A stretch of 64,000 nt of DNA, taken from positions 1,860,001-1,924,000 of the forward strand of contig CAIIXF020000009.1 in the NCBI GenBank assembly GCA_903813345.2. Direction: 5' to 3'. Position numbers and translations under genes: made by a program. Positions 13,501 to 23,403 of this stretch are shown here, one piece after another (position 1 is the first letter of the stretch; each line of letters begins with the position of its first letter). The notes under the pieces were generated by a model. It was not told where the DNA came from. It saw only the letters and a program-made list of their open reading frames with translations, and did no database searches. Source of the DNA: Owenia fusiformis. Taxonomy: Eukaryota; Annelida; Polychaeta; Sabellida; Oweniidae.

Positions 13501-13690
13501 GTGGACACGCATAAATGAGTATACAAGTTACGTTACTTAGATATCACGAGCCAGGAATGTAGTACCAACCTTAACAACTTTGCCAAAATAAAGAGACTGT
13601 AACGTGCTTGTCACATACATGGCAAATTCATAACTTCTGGTTACATCAAGTTAGGACAACACATGCAAGGAATGTTCTAGTAACCTTAAT
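10531..13690. repeat. 190-bp satellite array with dimeric higher-order structure
   Basis: The phrase ATGGAACGTTGTAGGTACAG recurs at exact 190-bp steps from 10531 through 13191 (10531, 10721, 10911, 11101, 11291 and so on), then decays to about 13690. Units alternate between two types: type A has CAGATG, ACGTCGCC, ACTGTAACG and CGTCATATAT; type B has TAGATG, ACGTCACC, AAATGTAACG and CGTCATAAAT. That gives a 380-bp dimer. Units at 12241 and 12811 belong to a third, more divergent type. Confidence 0.9.
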
Positions 13691-14057
13691 TATGCCATCA
13701 ACAAGATATAGTGATAGTAATGACTAACGTCCAGTTAAATGAATCATTACATGAACATAATTTAAAGTTCCTGTACAGGAAGATGTAGACACCGATGTTC
13801 AGTAAAATTATATATAACACACTAAGCCTAACATTTTCACATGTGAAGGTAAAACACAACCAACTTATGCTTTGACTTATTAACAAATGTATATTGTTTT
13901 TCCAATAATTAATGAGTTAATACACAAGAACTTTTTTGAGCATCCAAATAGAGAATATTGACACACAGAATTAACTTAACTTAAATATAATTACAGTCTC
14001 GTATGTCATCTATCAAAAATCTATCCTATCGTTAATAAGTTTTATTAAGTATTTTAT

Positions 14058-14819
14058 TAACCCCTAAACGGTTAAGGGGGTGGGGAGATTTGCCGTTCTG
14101 GCTTGTCTTAAAATTGAAATAGGCATATTTTAACTAATAAATTGTGACTATATTGTATTTACTGAGGGATATACACTGTATCAAAAATCGAGCATTTAAT
14201 AACTGATTTATCCTATACTTAGTAGATTATGACAATTAAATATGCATTGAAATTTCCCATTCTTCCCCAAATTTTTTTTCACATTATTTTCACATTTAAA
14301 AAAAAAGATTTTCACATTTTTTTCAAATTTTATTTTTCAAAATATGAGTTAGGCTATATGAGTTTGATAATCTCAGAAACTTAAAAAACCACTTTATAAC
14401 ACCAAGAAAATTCGTATCTTAAGTATATTTTTGAATTTTGGAACTTTATAAGGTATATGACGTACCAAGAACATCAGTAGGTATGAAATACATCTGTTAT
14501 GTACGGTCGGTTTTGGATACAGGGTTTATCCCAAGGGAAATATGTGTATATCCCGAGGAACCGCAGGGACCAAGGGATATACACATATTTCCCGAGTATC
14601 CAAAACCTCCCAGTACATAACCCTTATATATCTCCCGCTCAACTCAGATATCAATTATATTCCCGCATGTTATTTACCTATAACACTACTAAGTATTGGA
14701 TTAACCTTTGATGATATTTCGATATTTCATTTCCGAGATTGTGCCCAGATCTAGGCAGATCTATTCACCGCCTTTACTATGAATGTAATTATCTATAGCC
14801 TAACTGTTTAGGGGTTATA
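14058..14819. mobile_element. MITE-like element with AACCCCTAAAC termini
   Basis: An inverted repeat of about 19 bp (AACCCCTAAACGGTTA at 14058; its complement TAACTGTTTAGGGGTT at 14803-14818) bounds 760 bp. The middle holds an A/T tract and a near-perfect palindrome at 14496-14621. A related A/T tract plus palindrome lies at about 43000-43394. Confidence 0.5.
14496..14621. repeat. Palindromic repeat GTTATGTAC...GTACATAAC
   Basis: The two halves are complementary over most of their length: TTATGTACGGTCGGTTTTGG on the left, CCAAAACCTCCCAGTACATAA (written in parts) on the right, with complementary GGGAAATATGTGTATA and TATACACATATTTCCC inside. A second copy is at 43257-43394. Confidence 0.75.
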
Positions 14820-16168
14820 TTGTTATTTTTCTGAACGGGAATGAATAAATATTCTAATTTGAGCTTGAACAAATGCTCTATTAGTTAACATGGTATTGAT
14901 TTTCAAAAAGCAATAATGACCATTTTAAGTTGGGAATAAATCTAGAAAAATTGCATGTTTCAGATATGAAGCCATTATATCTATGCAATCTTATAAGTAC
15001 TGTCCCGTTACTTGTTATAGAGATAAAAATTTAATTCAAACTGGCTTGCTTCTTGGAACAGATATTGTTTATGCTAAGTGTTCATTTTTCCTTGAAAGCA
15101 TGAACTCTCATTGGTCCTCATCACTTTCCAAATGTTTCTTCAAATGACTTGTACAGCTCAGTCGTTGTTTCCCTGGTTGCATGTTTAACACATTGACATT
15201 TCTGCTAGTGTTTTTGGACATTTCTCTGGAAAAAATCAATCTATTGAAAAGTATGAAATGTAACCTGTATACCCATACCCACTCTGTATATTTTGCAGTG
15301 TCATTTTCAACCAAAATTGACCTAGCGATCTATTCTTTACAATCTCAGATACAATATGTCTCAAAAGTCTACAATGTGTTGTAAATCAGTAAGTTATTGA
15401 GGATTAAAAGTGTGAAAATCGGGAAAATTTTTTAATTCTTCCAAATATAAATATGGAAGCCATATATATAAAATAAAATACATAATTGTAAAATTCTTTG
15501 GTAAAATACTCTAGTATTCCTGAAGTAAAGTCTGCACTTTATATTTTTAGAATAGAATGACAAGGATCTTGCTAGATTTGATTCTGCTGTAAACTTAATA
15601 TATATAAAATACTTCTATAATGAATAATAGATTAACCTGGACTTACCAAAGTCACTTTCCTCGCAACTCCCCAAGCTCAGAGGACTCTAGACTGCCTAAC
15701 TTCCAAACCGTCAAATGTTCCATTCTGCTTGTACTGTTAGTTTGTCTGAAATATTTTAGAGACTTGTAGTATAAACATTTTATTAGTTGGTTATCTGAAA
15801 ATGCACCTGAGGGTGTAATCTTTCTTCCACCAGATCTGATCTTTGTCTCAGGAGACTTTTTGGGACTACTCTGGGGTAAAACAATCCCTATGCTCATCTG
15901 TTTATAGATCCCTAGTAGCTTTTTGTACTATCCTTTTGTATTTCTACAGTAGAATCATATAGCCAAAACATTCCTTCGTTGACTCTCATAATCTTCATCC
16001 AATGATCTAACTAGAGATCTATTTATTAAAATATTCTATTGGATAATAATTTGAAATGTTGGAACGGTAGGAAAGTAGATACCTGAGAATGACTCTTAAC
16101 TTTCTGAGATAAAATATGGCAGGTCAACTTCGGGTCAGTGTGACACCTCTAGAAATAATATAGGCCTA

Positions 16169-16810
16169 CCTGATTAGCATAACACCACTCATCTCAACAC
16201 AGCCAAAATCATCTCAGGGTTATCATGGGTGAAGGCTACAACAATCCTGAAAACAGAATAGGTAGATGGGAAAATAGAGGACAATAGTAGTACTTTAAAA
16301 GACTGTTACTTTATTTTATACTTTTATTTCAAATTGTATTGATTAAGATAAGACCTTTAAATTGTGAATATGATGAGTAAATCTACTGAGATGTTTTAAC
16401 ATTGTGTCAATCAGGATTAAGTTCAAACCTTTTAAAAGAACTTAATTATATAGCAGTCATACTTTTAAAATTTGCACAGTGCGCCAAATTAAATAGCACC
16501 AAATTAAAGCAATTTACAGTATCTCATTTGCTGTGAAACTGTGAAAGTTAAATAATAACTGCATTAAATACAAATGAATACTTTCTGAAGCAAGGAGCCA
16601 CAAATGATGCAAGTTAATTAAATCAAACGATGAAATAATATACCTGATTAGTATGAAACACCATCATCTAAACACAACCAACAAGGTCTCAGGTTTATCA
16701 TGGATGAAAGCTACAAAAATCTGGTTCATCTCCTACTTCTGAAAACAGAGAACTATTGTACACTAAGATGGAAAAACAGATGACAATAGTAGTCTTTTTA
16801 AAGGCTGATA
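16169..16810. repeat. Diverged direct duplication
   Basis: Two segments about 470 bp apart (around 16169-16310 and 16641-16810) share the order ACCTGATTAG, ATCTCAGG-like, TATCATGG, GAAGGCTACAA/GAAAGCTACAA, CTGAAAACAGA and GACAATAGTAGT. They lie inside the 12.9-kb insert. No coding capacity is evident. Confidence 0.5.
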
Positions 16811-16982
16811 AAAGTTAACTTAACTTAAAAGAAATTAACTTTCATTGAATTCGATCAATAAAAACAAAGCTTAATTTCAGATTTGCTGAAGATGAAATAC
16901 ACTTTTCAGTCTCTATCAATTGTTAAAAGGCGTGTGCTTATAACAAACACCATTTCAATTAAAAAATATAAATATCAATAAT

Positions 16983-17200
16983 CAGGCCCGTAGCCAGGAT
17001 TTGCCAAGGGGGGTTCATTTTTCAAAAATTTCTAGGGGGGTTCACATTTGACAATTTTGGCCCAAATATGGACAAAATCACTTGAGAAGTGCTCAAAATG
17101 GTGAAAACTGCATGATTTTGAAAGAATTTTTGGCCAAGGGGGGGGGGGGGGGGGGTTCGCCCGAACCCTCGAACCCCCCCCCCCCCTGGCTACGGGCCTG
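16983..17200. mobile_element. MITE with CAGGCCCGTAGCCAGG termini
   Basis: A perfect 16-bp terminal inverted repeat (CAGGCCCGTAGCCAGG and its complement) bounds 218 bp containing long G and C homopolymers. ATAAT flanks both ends (16978-16982 and 17201-17205), a probable target duplication. A one-ended relative lies at 57031-57167. Confidence 0.8.
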
Positions 17201-17752
17201 ATAATCATACAGTTTCAAGGAAGGTTGAAGTTCACCTTTCAGTCTCCGTGCTTAATAACAGACACATTTCCACACCAAAAACTGTCAAAGGCGAACCTAA
17301 ATCATAATGGATAATGTTTGATTTTAAATTAAATTCACAAAATTTTGCCAGGCATATGTTATATACATATTAATACTAGCCTAAATTAATTTCACCCTAT
17401 GCAGACAGAGCCTGTGGGAAATATTGGGTGCGGCGCAAATGAGCGGAGGGTGCGGAGCTAACGGTCATTTTTGAATTTAAAATTGGGATATTTCTGAAAC
17501 TAAGACATTTTGGGACTTCAAATATACCAAGATATGTGTATTTGACACCAAATATCAATAAAATTGTGAAAATAGTAGTGCAATTCATTTTATAGCGACG
17601 CAGTATGCCTTAAACATTTCCCAGACCTATATATTTTGAGACTATCCTTTTAATACTGCGTCCCCAGCATTCATAAAAAATGGTGTTCAAGATACACTAC
17701 CCATGCAAATTATTTTTGCATCTTGGAAGCCAGGCAGTATCTGTGTGATTTT

Positions 17753-17882
17753 ATAAAAATTCGGAAATGTTCTTCAGATATGAGCCCCCTCTAAATATTG
17801 GGTGCGGAGGTACGTTTATGGAGCTCCTCCGCACCCAATATTTAGAGGGGGCTCATATCTGAAAAACATTTCCGAATTTTTA
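17753..17882. repeat. Long perfect-looking hairpin
   Basis: Arms of about 57 bp are complementary with only one or two mismatches: the left arm starts ATAAAAATTCGGAAATG and includes GAGCCCCCTCTAAATATTGG; the right arm mirrors it and ends CCGAATTTTTAT. The loop is about 13 bp. The motif ATATTGGGTGCGG also occurs singly near 17421. Confidence 0.85.
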
Positions 17883-18189
17883 TCGGTACTCTAGACTCTG
17901 ATGTGGTGGCACGCTAGAGGACCGACAAATAAATTGTCGGTACGGGAGATATGCTGTGTCCACACGCTAGAGGACCGACAAATATTGATTTTCGAATTTT
18001 CTGGCGCATGCGCAATGCGCGGGGGGATATTTCAGATATCATACGGATATTTTGGGAACAAGTGCAAAACCCGGGGAGGGCATTAGCCCCGGTTACCCGG
18101 GGATTACCAAACCCAGTCAAAAAATGGTAGCCCGGGAACAGGGAATGGTAGTAAACGTTGAAAGGCCCAATAAAAAACATGAACAAGTA

Positions 18190-19090
18190 AGACGTTAGAG
18201 AGCTATTAATGCAGAGTAAACGGCTATATATATTCTAAACAGACAGGATATTTCTCCTGAGCCGATCAGGCGTAGAAAGGGGCGTTTGCTACCCATTAGA
18301 TAGAAGAAAATAGCTAGAATGTTTTTTATTTGAAGCTTATGGTATGAGGTTCCATATCTATCCGCCAAAAGGTATAACCCCTATATAGTCCATTTAAAAA
18401 CCTGTGGTATCGTTCTAAATAACCCATAGTTGGCTTCTCTTTCTAGGGTACCTAGTATGCCACTATTTGGTGTCAAAATAAAGAGGAGTTCAACTTTCAT
18501 TTGAATTACGAAAATAGCGATGTAGGTCAAAATAGTTCCGAACGTGAGCATGTTTACTACGCGTTTGCCCGTCATATCAGAATTGAGGAAGTGGTAGCAA
18601 ACGCGAGTTACAATAAACGGACGCTGATATCTCAAAAAGTAACCGGACTCCCTATAATTTGATGTAGGTCAATCGAACCCCTATATAGTCTATATGGACA
18701 AGTGCATTTTGATATATAACACTATGGGGGGTAAGCGTTTCATAGTTGGTCACGAACGCCATATGTGCAAAGTATTGTTATGAATTTTCGAATTTGGTGT
18801 TGGATTACGGTACTCATACCTTATAGCACAATTTTTGATCGAAGTTGCTTTTGGCTCCCTTAGTTAATGGCCACGATTCCATCTCGCATGAGAGAGCTAC
18901 ATGTACCAAACGCAAAGTAAACAGTGATATATTCCAAATGAGATATTTCTCCTGTGCCATGGCGTAGTAAGGGTAGAGAGCGACGGGGGCGAAAGCATCC
19001 CCTCCCCTAACTGTACATGTATATATCGACCCATTAGATAGAACAAGAAAAGAGCTTTAAAATGTTTTTTAATTGAAGCTTGTAGGACAA
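18190..19090. repeat. Diverged direct repeat, about 700 bp apart
   Basis: The series GAGAGCTA, AGTAAAC, GATATTTCTCCTG, GGCGTAG, ACCCATTAGATAGAA, ATGTTTTTTA and TTGAAGCTT appears at about 18197-18340 and again at about 18891-19082. ACCCCTATATAGTC also recurs near 18376 and 18678. Confidence 0.5.
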
Positions 19091-19211
19091 TTTTGATGGA
19101 AGTTGAATCAATTTTTGTCGAAATAAATTATGGCTCACTCCAAGTTAATGCCTGTACGATTCCATACTGCAAAAGAAGCACTATGACCCCCCCTCAAAAG
19201 AAAAAAGATAG

Positions 19212-19284
19212 GTCTTGCCGGGATTCGAACTCGGGACCGAGTGTGTTCGAGTCGTGCTCGCTATCCACTAGGCTACCAGTGATG
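19212..19284 (-). pseudogene. tRNA-like remnant (A and B boxes only)
   Basis: The minus strand has an A-box-like TAGCCTAGTGGATAGCG (forward 19259-19275) and a B-box-like GAGTTCGAATCC (forward about 19222-19233) at tRNA spacing. The acceptor halves do not pair and one T-stem pair is broken, so this is a decayed tRNA or a SINE head, not a working tRNA gene. Confidence 0.4.
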
Positions 19285-19368
19285 AGGTTATTTCTAAAGG
19301 TAAAAGTAGTGCATTTATTTATGAAATTGTCGGCTCTCTAGCAAAAACACGTAGCAGCCACTTGCGTA

Positions 19369-19479
19369 CCGACAATTGTCGGTTCTCTATCTGGCACTAC
19401 TAGTTGACGATAGAGTGCCGACAATTGTCGGTACCCCAGCAAATACCCTTGGACAGTCTCCAGTACCGACAATTGTCGG
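19369..19479. repeat. Three CCGACAATTGTCGG palindromes
   Basis: The perfect 14-bp palindrome CCGACAATTGTCGG occurs at 19369-19382, 19418-19431 and 19466-19479, at steps of 49 and 48 bp. Related half-sites or expanded forms (CCGACAAATAAATTGTCGG) are at about 17927 and 17974, after a duplicated ACGCTAGAGGA. Confidence 0.85.
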
Positions 19480-20055
19480 TCCTGGAGCCACTCCGTTTTA
19501 TAAAAGCACACAGATACTGCCTGTATTTCTTGTTTGTGTATTTCTGTATTTCTGCCATCATGATTATCTATCAGGCTAAAGATGGCAATCACTGACTCCC
19601 CGGGCAATGTCTATTCTTTGAAAGAGGTAGATCTAACAGAGATCACCATCAAGATTAAGATAACTGCATAAACCATTTGCCATAAACACTTCACCATCCA
19701 ATCCACACCTCTGCGCCAGATCCCCGGGGCCGGATCTGACTTGAAAGTCACTGATGGTTAATTGACCCCTGGACCCCTTGTAATTGACCTAACGAAAATT
19801 ATGAACCGGGAATTATGATTGAAAATCGTGATGAAATTGAAAATCAAAAACATCGATTCAAATATCAGAATATTCAAAAGTTTCAACAAGAAAATGCAGC
19901 AAACTCCTCGAGTCGAGGTCTCCAAGTCAAAAAAATCTTGACCCTATTATATATCTGTTGATTATCCTGTTTATAACTGATTCAGGAGCGTGGCACTGAA
20001 CGAACCTATATGCCTATTTGTTATTTGTTTAGTTGTTGGTTGGGTAACATATTTA

Positions 20056-20153
20056 TGACGTCACAAATGATGCGAAGAATATTTAAACCAATCTGTGAAG
20101 TCTATATGAATTGTTTGTTTAGTTGTTGATGTGGCAATACTTGTCTGACGTCA
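20056..20153. promoter_or_regulatory. Two CRE-type TGACGTCA palindromes in a short duplication
   Basis: TGACGTCA occurs at 20056-20063 and 20146-20153, each inside a repeated context (GTTTAGTTGTTG ... TGACGTCACA ... GATGC/GATTGC). This is the consensus CREB/ATF site. No adjacent gene is recognised, so the function is unproven. Confidence 0.4.
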
Positions 20154-21249
20154 CAGGTGATTGCATCATATTCCAGTAACGCCATTTTACGACATTGCAT
20201 AATTTTAGCTGATTTTGGCTTCATTTCACTTTATTTGAAAGACTTTTAAAAATATAATAATGAGTCAGTATTTTTTCTTATAAATATCAATATTTGAATT
20301 TGAAGTCAAAGTCCGAAAACTTGATCAACTGATTGAAATCACATTTTAAAGAGGTGAAGAAGTGAATAATTACAGGAGCAAACGTGATCAATGGTTCGAG
20401 GTCTCCCGCAAAGTAGTCGCTACGCTCCTTCTTCGCGCTGCCTTCGGCAGAGGAGACCTCGAAAAAAATTATGAAAATTGAAACGATCCCAACTTTCACA
20501 TGAGATTATTTGTGTTCTCGCTGCAAGTACCGGCCATGGAATGCTTTCATTTTAACCTTTGGTGATTGTGTAACATGCATGCATCATTCTTACCTTCGAA
20601 AGCTGGCAGTACGGCTCCCAAGTTGCTTTTAAGCAGCAATATCTTGAACTTGGAACTGTCCTCCATGTTGATTTCGACGCGGGAATTCCTCTATTTCTAT
20701 TGGTTGATAGAACAGAATACGATAAAAAGCCGAACGAGAAATACATCAAATTTGCGAACGATGTACTTTCCGTTTGTAACGCTCGCCCTTGTTGAAAGGG
20801 ACTAAAACGTTTGGAGTGGAGTTTTAGTCAATTTACCGATAATTCGCAAACTTTAGTCCTGGCAAGCTCCAGAGGAAGTCGACATGGACATCTATGAAGT
20901 TCAGAGGAAGAAAATGTGGAATTCTATAACTCTGAGAGGAATAATACATGGAAACTTCCAATTTTGAGAGGAAATTGACATAGAAAAAATGCTCAAAAAG
21001 GGGGTCTTTGGCGCGGCACATAGGTATTAAGAGGTATATTGGAGTGAACCCCCCGGGACAGAACGTCAGGCTTTTGTCAGCAATAACACATGGCAAAATT
21101 ACTACGTCGGAGAAACGTTTTCTTTACATCATATTTCCACTCTCACTCTTAATTACCACGTTAAGTTCATCTGTGTGAGCCAACATATGCCTGTGCCTCC
21201 ACCGATCAGTATTTAAAGTTACCACAACTCGAGGCATACATGTATATTC

Positions 21250-21529
21250 CAGGGGCGGATCTGGGAATCAAGAAGGGGGGGGGGCCAAATTTCAACTCAG
21301 AAAAAATCGTCCGCGCTCGCGCAGAAAAAAATTTTGGGCCCCTAAAACCCAAAAGTGGGCCTAAATTTTGAAATTTTGAGGCCCATTTTCTTCAAAATTT
21401 GGCCTGAAATTAAAAAATAAGGCCTTAAAAGGCCCAGTAATGACCAAAAAGGCCCACTTTTTGGGCCCAATATTTTTTTTCTGGGCCCACCCAAGGGGCC
21501 CCCAGCCCCCCCCCCCTAATCCACCAGTG
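21250..21529. mobile_element. MITE-like element with CAGGGGCGGAT end
   Basis: The left end CAGGGGCGGATCTGG followed by a G run, and the right end with a C run then CTAATCCACCAGTG, form imperfect inverted termini. The interior is built of GGGCCC/AAAATTT-type alternation. It resembles hAT-type MITEs, but I could not fix the target duplication. Confidence 0.45.
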
Positions 21530-21559
21530 TATTCGTTATATATTTAACATTTACTTCAC

Positions 21560-23300
21560 GTCACAAATTAAACGAATTTGTTGAGACCACAACGTCTTTG
21601 TCACGTTCTTTTTCACATACATGTATATGTATTTTTCACGTTTAAAACCCGTTTCGTCAACGTCAAAATTAACCGTTTCGACAACGTTGCAAATAAACCA
21701 ATTTCGTGAGGACATAGCGTCTTTTTGTAACGTTTCCTGCACTTACAAATATTTTTTTACATTTCAATTGAAAACACGTTTCGACAACGTTGAAATTAAC
21801 CGTTTGCACTACGTTGAAAGTGAACCATTTTGGTCAGAAAATGACGTCTTTGTAACGTGTTTTACAATTACAAATATTTTTCACATTCAAACCATGTTTT
21901 GACAACGTTACAATTAGCCATTTTCACTACGTTGCAAATGAAAGTTGGTGGGAAAACAAGGACTTTGTAACGTTTCCTAGACTTACAATTATCTTTCACA
22001 TTTAAAACACGTTACGACAACGTCAAATTTTACTGTTTATATTACGTAGCAAATGAAACAATTTGGTGAGAACTGCAACGTCTTTGTAACGTTTTCTACA
22101 CTTACAAAAATCTTTCACATTTAAAACACGTACGTTACGACAACGTCAAATTTTACCGTTTTTATTACATTACGTAGCAAATGTTCCAAATTTGGTGAGA
22201 ACGCAACGTCTTTGTAACGTTTTTTACACTTACAAATATCTTTCACATTTAGAACACGTTACGACAACATCAAATTTTACCGTTTATATTACGTAGCAAA
22301 TGAAACAATTTGGTGAGAAGTGCAACGTCTTTGTAACGTTTTCTACACTTACAAATATCTTTCACATTTAAAACACGTTACGACAACGTCAAATTTTACC
22401 GTTTACATTACGTAGCAAATGTACCAAATTTAGTGAGAACACAACGTCTTTGTAACGTTTTTTACACTTACAAATATCTTTCACATTTAGAACACGTTAC
22501 GACAACATCAAATTTTACCGTTTATATTACGTAGCAAATGAAACAATTTGGTGAGAAGTGAAACGTCTTTGTAACGTTTTCTACACTTACAAATATCTTT
22601 CACATTTAAAACACGTTACGACAACGTCAAATTTTACCGTTTACATTACGTAGCAAATGTACCAAATTTGGCGAGAACACAACGTCTTTGTAACGTTTTT
22701 TACACTTACAAATATCTTTCACATTTAGAACACGTTACGACAGCATCAAATTTTACCGTTTATATTACGTAGCAAATGAAACAATTATGTGAGAAGTGCA
22801 ACGTCTTTGTAACGTTTTCTACACTTACAAATATCTTTCACGTTTAAAACACGTTACGACAACGTCAAAGTTTACCGTTTACATTACGTAGCAAATGTAC
22901 CAAATTTGATGAGAACACAACGTCTTTGTAACGTTTTCTACACTTACAAATATCTTTCACATTTAAAACGCGTTACGACAACGTCAAATTTTACCGTTTA
23001 TATTACGTAGCAAATGAAACAATTTGGTGAGAACTGCAACGTCTTTGTAATGTTTCCTGCACTTACAAATATTTTACACATTTCAAAAACGTTACGACAA
23101 CGTTAAATTTTACCGTTTATATTACGTTGCAAATGAACCAAACTGGTAAAAATTCAACGTCATTGTTACGTTTTTCACACCAGCACAAATTTCGAACTTT
23201 ACTAACACATTACTACAACGTCATTTTTTAACCATCCACCGACGTTTTGCTGAATGTCACAATTTTACGTTGCTTTGACGTTTATATAACGGAAATATAC
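21560..23300. repeat. 119-bp satellite array with dimeric structure
   Basis: ACGTCTTTGTAACG recurs at exact 119-bp steps at 22325, 22444, 22563, 22682, 22801, 22920 and 23039, with more diverged units on both sides. Two unit types alternate: one with GAAACAATTTGGTGAGAA and TTTTCTACAC, the other with GTACCAAATTT and TTTTTTACAC, giving a 238-bp dimer. Confidence 0.88.
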
Positions 23301-23366
23301 AACGTCTTCAGTGAACTTATATACCACATATGAGTGACGTGACATGGACGTCACTGTTTGCTGGGG

Positions 23367-23403
23367 CAGCACAATACGGTGAATCAACATGAAAAATGCT
23401 ATA
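23367..23403 (-). repeat. LTR, element A (right; last 37 bp)
   Basis: Reads CAGCACAATACGG through GCTATA, the exact missing end of the LTR broken at 10463, followed by the GTAT target duplication. Confidence 0.85.

Larger units (their letters stand above)
10464..23366. mobile_element. 12.9-kb insert with CCCCAGC/GCTGGGG termini and end satellites
   Basis: The insert interrupts an otherwise intact LTR, so its limits are exact to within 2 bp. The left end reads CCCCAGCTAACA and the reverse complement of the right end reads CCCCAGCAAACA, giving a 12-bp terminal inverted repeat with one mismatch. There is no target duplication longer than the ambiguous GG. Just inside the ends are a 190-bp satellite array (left) and a 119-bp array (right), both dense in AACGTT and ACGT. 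The interior holds several smaller inverted-repeat elements but no ORF I can call a transposase. I read it as a large non-autonomous DNA transposon of a superfamily I cannot assign. Confidence 0.75.
5117..23403 (-). mobile_element. LTR retroelement without gag-pol, copy A, split by a 12.9-kb insert
   Basis: The outer LTR is 5117-5518. The second LTR is 10099-10463 plus 23367-23403, interrupted by another element. Without the insert the element is about 5.38 kb. A 19-nt stretch at 10079-10097 (AATCCCACCGCTGCCACCA) equals the 3' end, with CCA, of a metazoan tRNA-Leu, one base from the LTR; it is therefore the primer-binding site and the element reads on the minus strand. Next to the other LTR, the minus strand reads GGGTGGGGGTTG, a plausible polypurine tract. 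No gag, protease, reverse transcriptase or integrase motif is seen in the 4.6-kb interior, so this resembles a LARD-type non-autonomous element. Its two LTRs are nearly identical, indicating a young insertion. A second copy lies at 47847-53235. Confidence 0.85.
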
